Below, one piece after another: positions 55,130 to 64,000 of a stretch of DNA of 64,000 bases. This DNA is from Collimonas arenae (GTDB lineage Bacteria > Pseudomonadota > Gammaproteobacteria > Burkholderiales > Burkholderiaceae_D), in assembly GCF_001584165.1 (NCBI RefSeq), contig NZ_CP013233.1, forward strand, positions 2,178,620-2,242,619. The letters run 5' to 3'. The notes under the pieces were generated by a model. That model saw only the letters and a list, made by a program, of their open reading frames with translations. It did not search any database and was not told the origin of the DNA. Within the stretch, counting starts at the first letter, position 1; the number at the start of each line of letters is the position of its first letter. The translations under genes and the position numbers were made by a program.

Positions 55130-57176
55130 GTACAACCAACAGCAACGTCACATCGCTGTCTACCTCGGCTTCTACGGGCATTACTTCGCTGTCGACTGGT
55201 CTGAGCACAACCAACAGTAATGTCGCATCGTTGTCGACATCAACTTCGACCGGCATCAGTACATCACGGGTAGCAGAAGCGTCCTTGTCGACTGGCTTGA
55301 GCACAACCAACAGTAACGTGACATCGTTGTCGACCTCGGCTTCGACAGGTATCACTTCGTTGTCGACGGGTCTGAGCACCACCAACAGCAACGTCACATC
55401 GCTGTCGACCTCGGCTTCGACAGGCATCACTTCGCTGTCCACTGGCTTGAGCACAACTAACAGCAACGTGACCTCGCTGTCGACCTCGGCTTCGACAGGT
55501 ATTACTTCGCTGTCCACGGGTCTGAGCACCACTAACAGCAACGTGACCTCGCTGTCGACATCTGCCTCGACGGGTATTACTTCGTTGTCCACTGGCCTGA
55601 GCACAACCAATAGCAACGTGACATCGCTGTCGACATCTGCCTCGACGGGTATTACTTCGTTGTCCACTGGCCTGAGCACAACCAATAGCAACGTGACATC
55701 GCTGTCGACATCTGCCTCGACGGGTATTACTTCGTTGTCCACTGGCCTGAGCACAACCAATAGCAACGTGACATCGCTGTCGACATCTGCCTCGACGGGT
55801 ATTACTTCGTTGTCCACTGGCCTGAGCACCACCAACAGTAACGTGACATCGCTGTCGACATCTGCCTCGACGGGTATTACTTCGCTGTCCACCGGCCTGA
55901 GCACCACCAACAGTAACGTGACATCGCTGTCGACATCTGCTTCGACAGGTATCACTTCGCTGTCCACAGGCCTGAGCACAACCAACAGTAACGTGACATT
56001 GCTGTCGACATCTGCCTCGACGGGTATTACTTCGTTGTCCACCGGCCTGAGCACAACCAACAGTAACGTGACATCGCTGTCGACATCTGCCTCGACGGGT
56101 ATTACTTCGTTGTCCACTGGTCTGAGCACCACTAACAGCAACGTGACTTCGCTGTCGACATCGGCTTCGACCGGCATCACTTCACTGTCCACCGGCCTGA
56201 GCACCACTAACAGCAACGTGACTTCGCTGTCGACTTCGGCTTCGACAGGCATCACTTCGCTGTCCACCGGCCTGAGCACCACCAACAGCAACGTGACTTC
56301 GTTGTCGACCTCGGCTTCGACAGGCATCACTTCGTTGTCCACTGGCCTGAGCACCACCAACAGTAACGTGACATCGCTGTCGACCTCGGCTTCGACAGGT
56401 ATCACTTCACTGTCGACTGGTTTGAGCACCACCAACAGCAACGTAACGTCGCTGTCGACATCGGCTTCGACCGGCATCACTTCGCTGTCCACTGGTCTGA
56501 GCACAACCAACAGTAACGTGACGTCGTTGTCGACATCTGCCTCGACGGGTATTACTTCGCTGTCCACTGGTCTGAGCACCACCAACAGTAACGTGACATC
56601 GCTGTCGACCTCGGCTTCGACAGGTATCACTTCGCTGTCCACTGGCCTGAGCACAACCAACAGTAACGTGACGTCGTTGTCGACTTCGGCTTCGACAGGC
56701 ATCACTTCGCTGTCCACTGGTCTGAGCACCACCAACAGTAACGTGACATCGCTGTCGACCTCGGCTTCGACAGGTATCACTTCGCTGTCCACTGGCCTGA
56801 GCACCACCAACAGTAACTTGACATCGTTGTCGACCTCGGCTTCGACAGGCATCACTTCGCTGTCCACTGGCTTGAGCACAACCAATAGCAACGTGACTTC
56901 GTTGTCGACCTCGGCTTCGACAGGCATCACTTCGTTGTCGACCTCGGCTTCGACAGGCATCACTTCGTTGTCGACCTCGGCTTCGACAGGCATCACTTCG
57001 TTGTCCACTGGCCTGAGCACCACTAACAGCAACGTGACTTCGTTGTCGACCTCGGCTTCGACAGGTATCACTTCGCTGTCCACTGGCTTGAGCACAACCA
57101 ATAGCAACGTGACTTCGCTGTCGACATCGGCTTCGACAGGTATCACTTCGCTGTCCACTGGTCTGAGCACGACCAA
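55130..57176 (+). repeat. 75-bp (25-residue) tandem stalk repeats of the adhesin
   Basis: Roughly two dozen copies of a 25-residue unit made of SLSTGLS-TTNSNVT (14 residues) and SLSTSASTGIT (11 residues). Copies at 55561-55635, 55636-55710 and 55711-55785 are identical in DNA, so recent duplication or conversion is evident. Variation among other copies is mainly at third codon positions. Confidence 0.92.
56898..56996 (+). repeat. Three perfect 33-bp (11-residue) tandem copies within the stalk
   Basis: 56898-56930, 56931-56963 and 56964-56996 are identical and encode SLSTSASTGIT-type hendecads in register. It shows that the 11-residue module can amplify without its 14-residue partner. Confidence 0.9.
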
Positions 57177-57689
57177 TAGTGTAGTGAATACCTTGGGCGC
57201 CAGTACCGCAGCAGGCCTGGGCGGTGGAGCTACCTACAATCCAACGACTGGCGCAATCAGCGCACCGTCCTATACCACTTACAATGCAAACGGCACTACC
57301 GCCGTAGCCAATAGCGTCGGTGCTGCGATCGACAATATCAACAGCCAGGGCATCAAATACTTTCATGCAAATTCGACGGCGGCTGACAGCATCGCTACCG
57401 GTACGGATAGTGTGGCAATCGGGCCCAATGCCGTAGCCAGCACCAACAATTCAGTTGCCCTTGGTGCCGGTGCGACAACTGCTGCCGCGGTTCCTGTCAG
57501 CAGCGCGACGGTTGGAACGCTGGCACTTGGTCCGTTCGCCGGTGCCGCTCCAGTAGGAGTGGTCAGCGTCGGCGCAGCCAATGCTGAGCGTCAGATCACC
57601 AATGTGGCTGCCGGCCAGATATCGACAAGCAGCACGGATGCGATCAACGGCAGCCAGCTTTATGCTGTTGCAAATCAGCTCGGCACCAC

Positions 57690-60180
57690 AACCAGTTCAC
57701 TCAATTCCTTGTCGACATCGACCTCGACCGGGCTGAGCACGGTCAACAGCAACGTTGCTTCGTTGTCGACATCAACATCGACTGGCTTGAGCACGGTCAA
57801 TAGCAATGTGACATCGTTGTCGACTTCGACTTCGACCGGTCTGAGCACGGTCAACAGCAATGTGACATCGTTGTCGACTTCGACTTCGACCGGTTTGAGC
57901 ACGGTCAATAGCAACGTCGCTTCGTTGTCCACATCAACCTCGACCGGTTTGAGCACGACAAACAGCAATGTTGCTTCGTTGTCGACATCGACATCGACCG
58001 GTTTGAGCACGACGAACAGCAACGTCGCCTCGTTGTCCACATCAACCTCGACCGGTTTGAGCACGACAAATAGCAACGTTGCCTCATTGTCCACATCGAC
58101 ATCGACGGGCTTGAGCACGGCAACCAGCGGTATCAATTCTCTGTCGACTGGTCTGAGTACAACCGATAGCAATGTGGCTTCACTGTCGACTTCCACATCG
58201 ACTGGACTCAGCACAACAAACAGTAATGTCGCTTCGTTGTCGACATCGACCTCGACCGGTTTGAGCACGACGAACAGCAACGTCGCCTCGTTGTCCACAT
58301 CGACATCGACGGGCTTGAGCACCGCAACCAGCGGCATCAATTCACTGTCGACTGGCCTGAGCACAACCGATAGCAATGTCGCTTCGCTGTCAACTTCCAC
58401 ATCGACTGGACTCAGCACGACAAACAGCAATGTTGCTTCGTTGTCGACATCAACTTCGACGGGCTTGAGCACAGCAACCAGCGGTATCAATTCGCTGTCG
58501 ACTGGCCTGAGTACAACCGATAGCAATGTGGCTTCGCTGTCGACTTCGACCTCGACCGGCCTGAGCACGACGAACAGTAACGTCGCTTCGTTGTCGACAT
58601 CGACATCGACGGGCTTGAGCACGGCAACCAGCGGCATCAATTCACTGTCGACTGGCCTGAGCACAACCGATAGCAATGTGGCGTCATTGTCGACTTCGAC
58701 CTCAACCGGCCTGAGCACGACAAACGGCAATGTCGCTTCGTTGTCGACCTCGACATCGACGGGCTTGAGTACCGCAACCAGCGGCATCAATTCGCTGTCG
58801 ACTGGCCTGAGCACAACCGATAGCAATGTGGCGTCATTGTCGACTTCGACCTCAACCGGCCTGAGCACGACGAACAGTAACGTCGCTTCGTTGTCGACAT
58901 CGACATCGACGGGCTTGAGCACGGCAACCAGCGGTATCAATTCACTGTCGACTGGCCTGAGCACAACCGATAGCAATGTCGCTTCACTGTCCACATCGAC
59001 CTCAACTGGCCTGAGCACGACAAACAGTAATGTTGCATCGTTGTCGACATCAACTTCGACCGGTTTGAGCACGACAAATAGCAACGTTGCATCATTGTCC
59101 ACATCGGCATCGACGGGCTTGAGCACTGCAACCAGCGGCATCAATTCGCTGTCGACTGGCCTGAGCACAACTGATAGCAATGTCGCTTCACTGTCGACTT
59201 CGACCTCAACTGGCTTGAGCACGACAAACAGCAACGTCGCTTCGTTGTCGACATCGACATCGACGGGCTTGAGCACGGCAACCAGCGGTATCAATTCGCT
59301 GTCGACTGGTCTGAGTACAACCGATAGCAATGTCGCTTCACTGTCCACATCGACCTCAACTGGCTTGAGCACGACAAACAGCAACGTCGCTTCGTTGTCG
59401 ACATCAACTTCGACCGGTTTGAGCACTGCAACCAGCGGTATCAATTCGCTGTCGACTGGCCTGAGCACAACCGATAGCAATGTGGCGTCATTGTCGACTT
59501 CCACATCGACTGGACTCAGCACGACAAACAGCAACGTTACCTCGTTGTCCACATCGACATCGACGGGCTTGAGCACGGCAACCAGCGGTATCAATTCGCT
59601 GTCGACCGGCCTGAGTACAACCGATAGCAACGTCGCCTCATTGTCGACCTCGGCATCAACAGGCTTGAGCTCAGCTACAAGTGGCATCACGTCCTTGTCG
59701 ACCGGCCTGAGCTCAACGAACAGCAGCGTGACTTCGTTGTCGACCTCGACTTCAACTGGCCTGAGTACGGCGACCAGCGGTATCAATTCGTTGTCGACCG
59801 GTCTGAGTACAACCGATAGCAATGTGACGTCATTGTCCACATCAGCATCGACGGGCCTGAGCACAGCGACCAGCGGCATCAATTCGCTGTCGACCGGCCT
59901 GAGTACAACCGATAGCAACGTCGCCTCATTGTCGACCTCAGCATCAACAGGCTTGAGCACAGCTACAAGTGGCATCACGTCCTTGTCGACCGGCTTGAGT
60001 TCAACGAACAGCAACATCACTTCGCTGTCGACATCGACCTCGACCGGATTGAGCACAGCAACCAGCGGCATCACGTCGTTGTCGACTGGCTTGAGTTCAA
60101 CCAACAGCAACGTCACTTCACTGTCGACCGGTTTGAGCACAATCAACGGTAACGTAGCCTCGTTGTCGACGGCCTCATCC
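57690..60180 (+). repeat. Second stalk array: 18- and 32-residue repeats
   Basis: Tandem units of 18 residues (SLSTSTSTGLS-TTNSNVA) and 32 residues (SLSTSTSTGLS-TATSGIN then SLSTGLS-TTDSNVA). Both are 11 plus a multiple of 7. The region covers about 830 residues between the second and third neck. DNA identity between copies is high. Confidence 0.9.
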
Positions 60181-61605
60181 AATCTGCAGAAAGATGGCGT
60201 CTATAACTATTTCAAAGCGGATGGCTTGCAAAATGGCCTGGACGATGCTTCGGTAAAAGCCGGTACCGGCTCGGTGGCAATCGGCGCCAACGCGAATGCG
60301 ACCGGCATGAATTCCGTGGCGCTCGGCGCGGGTTCTACCGACGGCGGAATGAACAATGTGGTGTCGGTAGGTGCGGTGGGTAGCGAACGCAAGATCATCA
60401 ACGTTGCGGCCGGAACCAACACCACCGATGCAGTCAACTACGGGCAGTTGAGCTCGTTGTCGACGGCAACGGGGGCGGGCATCGGCTCCTTGTCAACCGG
60501 CTTGAGCACGACCAACAGCAACTTGAGTTCCCTGTCGACTTCTACTTCTACCGGGCTGTCGACCAATACCAGCAGCATCAACTCGCTGTCAACCGGGCTC
60601 TCCAGCACTACGTCCAATGTGAGCTCTTTGTCGACCGGGCTGTCCAGCACGAATAGCAATATGTCGTCCTTGTCGACGTCTACATCGACCGGCATTTCGT
60701 CCTTGTCTACTGGGATCTCTTCGCTGTCAACCGGTTTGAGCCAGGTTACGTCGCTGTCTACTGGCCTGAACACCATCACCGCAGGCACAGCGTCGTTGTC
60801 TACCTCATTGTCGTCGTTGGTGAATGCATCTAACCACGCGACCCAGACGGGAGCTACATTGGGCGGCACAACGATCGGCGCCTCCAATGGCGACGGCACG
60901 GCGCAGACGCGCGGCATCAGTGGTACGGCGGTCAACACGGTCAACGTGGCCGGTTGCACGAACGTCAACGGCATTGACGCCACAGGCTCCGGGCTGTGTG
61001 CGCAAGCGACCCAGGACGGCGCCACTGCCTACGGTTCGAATGCCCGTGCAACAGGGGGTAATTCGACGGCGATCGGCTTCCGCGCATTTGCTTCGGGAAG
61101 CGGAGCTGCGAGCCTGGGCAATAACTCCCAAGCCAGCGGAACTTCTGCCGTCGCGGTCGGGAAAATTCCCAGGCCACAGGAAACAATTCGGTCGCCTTGG
61201 GAGCCGGCTCTGTGGCGAACCAGGACAACACCGTCTCGGTAGGCGCACCTGGCAGCGAACGCCGTATCACCAATGTTGCCGCCGGTGTCAATGCGACAGA
61301 TGCAGTCAACGTCTCACAATTGAACCAGGTATCGTCGCAAATCGGCGATGTCCAGCGCCTGGCCTATAGCGGGGTTGCGATGGCCGGGGCGCTTGCCGGT
61401 TTGCCGCAGGTCGAAGCGGGCAAGACATTCGCACTGGGAGCAGGTATCGGCAGCTATGCCGGTTACACCGCGCTGGCAATCGGCGCCAGTGCGCACGTGA
61501 ACCGCGATACCATCATCAAGTTTGGCGTCAGTACCACAACCGGCAGCCATACCTTGATTAACGCGGGGGTTGGCTATTCCTGGTAACAACCCTGAGGCAG
61601 TCCCG

Positions 61606-61641
61606 GCTCCCCACTAGCATGGGTTCATGCAGATGGGGAGC
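61606..61641 (+). terminator. Nested hairpin after the adhesin gene
   Basis: GCTCCCCA (61606-61613) pairs with TGGGGAGC (61634-61641); inside, GCAT (61617-61620) pairs with ATGC (61627-61630) around GGGTTC. It begins 19 bp after the stop at 61586. No T-run, so possibly a stabilising or Rho-dependent end. Confidence 0.5.
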
Positions 61642-61837
61642 TGGCGCATCGACATGATGTGTCCTGGCTGTCGAGGCCAAGGCGTGACCAGTCTCGCCAT
61701 CCATACTCAAGGCAGCCTGCAATTCACCGGAACGGGAAACAATTCGCTTTCAAAGCAAATAATTCAGGCGTACACGGGCTGGGATTGGTTGATAATAGCG
61801 AAATTAAAACAACGGTCCTACCGAAAGGAATCCCATC

Positions 61838-62281
61838 ATGAAGCGTATTTTCGTCTTGCTCTCATTTATTTGTCTGCTTGCAGGGATTTCAACGACTGCC
61901 ATGGCGCAGGAGGGAAGTTCCGCCGATGCATTGATTCAGAATGGCATCGCTGTGTTGCAGCAGATCGATCGTGATGGCTCCGGCGATGTCTGGGAAGGGG
62001 CTGCCGCTTTCGTCAAGGCAAAACTTCCAAAGGACGCGTTCGTCAAGAATATCCGCCAGGCCAGGTCAACGATTGGCGTGGTGGCGCAGCGGAGATGGGC
62101 ATCGGTCGTGCGGATTCGCTATAACACGCAAGCCGGCGATACCCCGCCAGGGCTATATGCCAACATCGATTACGCTACCGACCTTCGGGATGGTACGACG
62201 GTTTTCGAATTGATCAGCTTTCAACTCGATCCGAATGGAGTGTGGCGCGTGACCGGATATATTCCGCGCAATAAACAATAA
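61838..62281 (+). CDS. DUF4019-type exported protein
   Basis: 147 residues behind GAAAGGAATCCCATC. Signal peptide FVLLSFICLLAGISTTAMAQ. The mature part shows the DUF4019 pattern: VLQQIDRDGSGDVWEGAAAF VKAKLPKDAFV, then RQARSTIGVVAQRRWASVVR, and the end FELISFQLDPNGVWRVTGYI. Family members are periplasmic proteins of unknown function. It lies just downstream of the adhesin, same strand, about 250 bp apart. Confidence 0.82.
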   Translation: MKRIFVLLSFICLLAGISTTAMAQEGSSADALIQNGIAVLQQIDRDGSGDVWEGAAAFVKAKLPKDAFVKNIRQARSTIGVVAQRRWASVVRIRYNTQAGDTPPGLYANIDYATDLRDGTTVFELISFQLDPNGVWRVTGYIPRNKQ

Positions 62282-62338
62282 TCCAAATCAACGCGGGAAG
62301 CTCGGCGCCGCAAGAGTAGGCCCGGGCGGCCGTCCAAA

Positions 62339-63370
62339 TTACGGCTGAAGCTTGCCGGCCAGCCAGGCCCTCAGTTGTGCTGCCAGTTCAGGCGGTAATT
62401 CACCAAGAACCCCATGTCGATGCGCGGGGATGTGGGCGGTAGGATTGGCCGCTGCGTCAAACGCGAAATGCGCAAACATCGCGCCCCATGCCGATCTGAT
62501 TTCCGGCGACAAGCCCCTCATGTTCAACAAAGCGTGGAAGAGGGCGTCGAATGGTGAGTGCGGTTGGTCGGCGCTGCCGATCGAACCGCCCCACCAATAG
62601 TTGATCAGTATATTGATTTTCTCAAGCGATTCGACGTGATGCCACCATAAGGTCGGGATATAAATCGCGTCGCCTGGTTCCAGCTCTGTCATCTGGGCGG
62701 CAGCCAATGCTTCTCTGAATTTTGGATAGCGTTGAAAGTCGGGCTGGTTCAGTGACACCATGCTGATTGGGGCGCCGGTTGGCGCGTAATCGAGCGGACC
62801 GATGTACAGGTTCGATACCTGCTCCGGTGGAAACAACGTGAACCGCCGGCGACCACTGACCGAACAGGCAATATTGTGTGCTTCATCGATATGCGCCGGG
62901 ACCGTAACCTTATTGCCTATCCATATCCGCGGCAAGATCGACGGATCAAGTGCGGTCAGCTTGTTTTCATTTAAAAAACCGGGCATGCAATCTGCGATCC
63001 TGGCGCTCTGTACGGCAACCGAGGGCGACTCGGGAAATCGGGCATAGCGCAACAATTGCTCCAGGACTGCGGATACCGGCAGCCGGTTGCGCATGAAATT
63101 GAAACCGTTCATGTCGCCCTGATAGAAGATCCTGCCTTTCACCTCAGGCGGCGTCATGATGGCGTCGACGTGGTTACCGTTATCGAAACCGTGCAAGTAG
63201 CGGCAAACTGCTTCCGGCGAGTGCAGTCCATGCCGGACCACCGGCCATTTCCTGACAAATCCCCTCAGGACTGCCGGCCTGTATTGGGCAATGATTTCAT
63301 TCTTGAAAATCTCGTCGTCAACGTCATGCCATTCTGGAATTTTTTGCAATTTCTGGCTTTCGGCAGTCAT
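62339..63370 (-). CDS. Cupin-like / JmjC-type Fe(II) 2-oxoglutarate oxygenase
   Basis: 343 residues from ATG 63370; an ATG at 63493 adds 41 low-complexity residues and is less convincing. The cupin_8 pattern is present: YRPAVLRGFVRKWPVVRHGL, then the metal-binding HID in KVTVPAHIDEAHNIACSVSG, RRRFTLFPPEQVSNLYIGPL, and the second His in GDAIYIPTLWWHHVESLEKI, NILINYWWGGS. Relatives hydroxylate protein side chains or occur beside tryptophan-halogenase-like genes. The substrate is unknown. Convergent with the DUF4019 gene. Confidence 0.85.
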   Translation of the reverse strand: MTAESQKLQKIPEWHDVDDEIFKNEIIAQYRPAVLRGFVRKWPVVRHGLHSPEAVCRYLHGFDNGNHVDAIMTPPEVKGRIFYQGDMNGFNFMRNRLPVSAVLEQLLRYARFPESPSVAVQSARIADCMPGFLNENKLTALDPSILPRIWIGNKVTVPAHIDEAHNIACSVSGRRRFTLFPPEQVSNLYIGPLDYAPTGAPISMVSLNQPDFQRYPKFREALAAAQMTELEPGDAIYIPTLWWHHVESLEKINILINYWWGGSIGSADQPHSPFDALFHALLNMRGLSPEIRSAWGAMFAHFAFDAAANPTAHIPAHRHGVLGELPPELAAQLRAWLAGKLQP

Positions 63371-63493
63371 GTTTTTGCGGTATTCGGCATCTGCTGCGCG
63401 ATCTTGAGAATTGGCGCGATTGGATAGCGCTACTGAGGCCGTCGCGCTTGGCTCGCCAATTCTAGCCGATTTTGTGGCAATTCCAGATTGCAT

Positions 63494-63646
63494 CGATGCG
63501 CTGGCGGAACATCCAGAAAGCGGGCTAGTGCTTAGATGTGGCTGAGAGGGAGCTCGCCGGCATCGAGCATTTCGGCAAAAGGCATCATTACCCGTATCTC
63601 ATTCTGATAAATCCTGTTGGAAGTGTGATTCCGGCGGCTGGCTGGC
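63494..63646. other. Non-coding gap near the right edge
   Basis: No convincing gene. Short frames on either strand lack start signals or family features. It separates the cupin-like gene from a decayed ATPase fragment. Confidence 0.4.
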
Positions 63647-63797
63647 AGCATGTCGGGAGGAGAGCAGCGGATGCATGCCATCGCGCGCGAGCTGATGGCG
63701 CCGGTGGTGATGCAGCAACTAATTGATGGATGTGCTGATGGCGATTGAGCAGGATGGGATGACGGTATTGCTGGTGGAGCAGCGTAGGCTTCTCTCG
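63647..63797 (+). pseudogene. Decayed fragment of a LivF/UrtE-type ABC ATPase
   Basis: 63647 onward reads SMSGGEQRMHAIARELMAP, the ABC signature region of branched-chain amino acid ATPases. About 25 residues on, in another frame, it reads VLMAIEQDGMTVLLVEQRRL (63732-63790), the D-loop/H-loop region of the same family. Walker A and B are missing; the piece between is degraded. It is a relic of a LivF-type gene and no intact liv genes are in view. Confidence 0.7.
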
Positions 63798-64000
63798 GAT
63801 TGTAGAACTGCCTGTCAGTTTGCTGCTCAATAACGCTGGCATATTGCCATCGGGCTGTGGCGGGGGGAAAGGAGTCGGCCTATTGGTCAAACTCGCTTCC
63901 CCCGGTGGGAGCCAGGTTCAGGTCAATCGCGAATTTCCAGGGCGCGATTCAGGCTCAAGGCTGCCATTGAGCAGGCTGCGCCCGACAGCAGGTAGAAACT
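63798..64000. other. Right-edge sequence, no gene assigned
   Basis: About 200 bp without a supported gene. Frames here run off the window and show no recognisable domain. Confidence 0.3.

Larger units (their letters stand above)
54160..61586 (+). pseudogene. Giant YadA-type trimeric autotransporter adhesin (ESPR; in-frame TAG and one-base frameshift)
   Basis: ATG 54160 starts an ESPR, MNKVYRTVYSEALGAWVAVS, then RGKHS, then TAG at 54250, then the hydrophobic part AKAMAIAVLMAGAGGVNVAY in the same frame. Next comes a YadA-like head of ~14-residue repeats (SLASGTSAIALGSGSKSTN), four necks with DAINGSQL/DAVN, long Ser/Thr/Leu stalks, and a membrane anchor ([20 protein letters not shown], ending [11 protein letters not shown]). 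One extra G at 61159-61161 restores [17 protein letters not shown] and joins the anchor frame. With the TAG read as a residue the product would have 2,475 residues. A trimer would be displayed on the surface for adhesion or biofilm. Confidence 0.9.

Noticed and set aside
54972..57176. 734-residue open frame on the minus strand opposite the first adhesin stalk
   Set aside because: It exists because the repeated codons of the sense gene contain no reverse-strand stops in that phase. Its Val/Glu/Asp-rich repeats mirror the sense repeats, and it has no start signal or domain.
55130..57176. Possible CRISPR-like array because of regular 75-bp spacing
   Set aside because: There are no variable spacers; the repeats are contiguous, in frame and encode a coiled-coil stalk.
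56407..57366. 319-residue Arg/Ser-rich frame on the minus strand
   Set aside because: A third-phase shadow of the same repeats, with low-complexity composition.
57675..60182. 835-residue open frame on the minus strand opposite the second adhesin stalk
   Set aside because: Same cause as the first: repeat-driven absence of stops. The sense frame has heads, necks, stalk and anchor in order, so the antisense frame is an artefact.

Overview
The window reads as chromosomal DNA from a Gram-negative betaproteobacterium. The GC-rich coding bias, the MHS/LysR/FCD-type catabolic genes, the ESPR-type trimeric autotransporter and the repertoire of Tat-exported proteins of unknown function suggest Burkholderiales, most likely Oxalobacteraceae (Collimonas/Herbaspirillum-like). 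That placement is an inference from gene content; no rRNA or tRNA gene was seen.

Layout: (a) 0.1-6.5 kb, a GlxA-like regulator and a tripartite efflux operon (TetR, HlyD-type fusion protein, ABC ATPase, ABC permease, outer membrane factor) with a palindromic operator just before the TetR gene. (b) 6.6-13.1 kb, an accessory stretch: a MocR-type regulator, small or unknown genes, one complete IS1182-family element, a SnoaL-like protein and a YjaB-like acetyltransferase. (c) 13.3-19.7 kb, a small catabolic island: FCD regulator, DUF2848, amidase, LysR, EthD-like protein, MHS transporter and a leuD-like remnant. (d) 19.7-26.1 kb, a class C beta-lactamase, a lipocalin-like protein, a CurA/PTGR-type reductase, an ABM monooxygenase, and the DUF1800-DUF1501 pair of exported proteins. 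(e) 26.5-28.8 kb, a polar amino acid ABC transporter. (f) 29.0-38.0 kb, surface and phage-derived functions: DUF6916, GNAT, three 177-residue tail-collar (MdpB-type) proteins, and a divergent ~2,000-residue Ig-repeat autotransporter. (g) 38-42.3 kb, a flavin monooxygenase with an SsuA-like binding protein, then DUF4865 and LysR. (h) 42.5-53.4 kb, an orphan contractile-tail sheath gene, methyltransferases, D-malate/tartrate dehydrogenase, two tandem COG4705 membrane proteins leading into a two-component system, and a MerR-controlled flavin oxidoreductase/O-methyltransferase operon. (i) 54.2-61.6 kb, a giant trimeric autotransporter adhesin. (j) 61.8-64.0 kb, DUF4019, a JmjC/cupin-like gene, and a decayed LivF-type ATPase fragment at the edge.

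Three points stand out. First, the adhesin stalk is built from 11- and 7-residue modules in combinations of 18, 25 and 32 residues (11+7n), and the DNA shows recent perfect amplification of both a 75-bp and a 33-bp unit. Second, an in-frame amber codon separates its ESPR from the rest of the signal peptide. Third, nine otherwise intact genes each need exactly one extra base, eight of them in a run of G/C or A, to read through. That uniform direction points to homopolymer under-calling in the assembly rather than nine independent mutations, so these genes should be treated as probably intact until resequenced.
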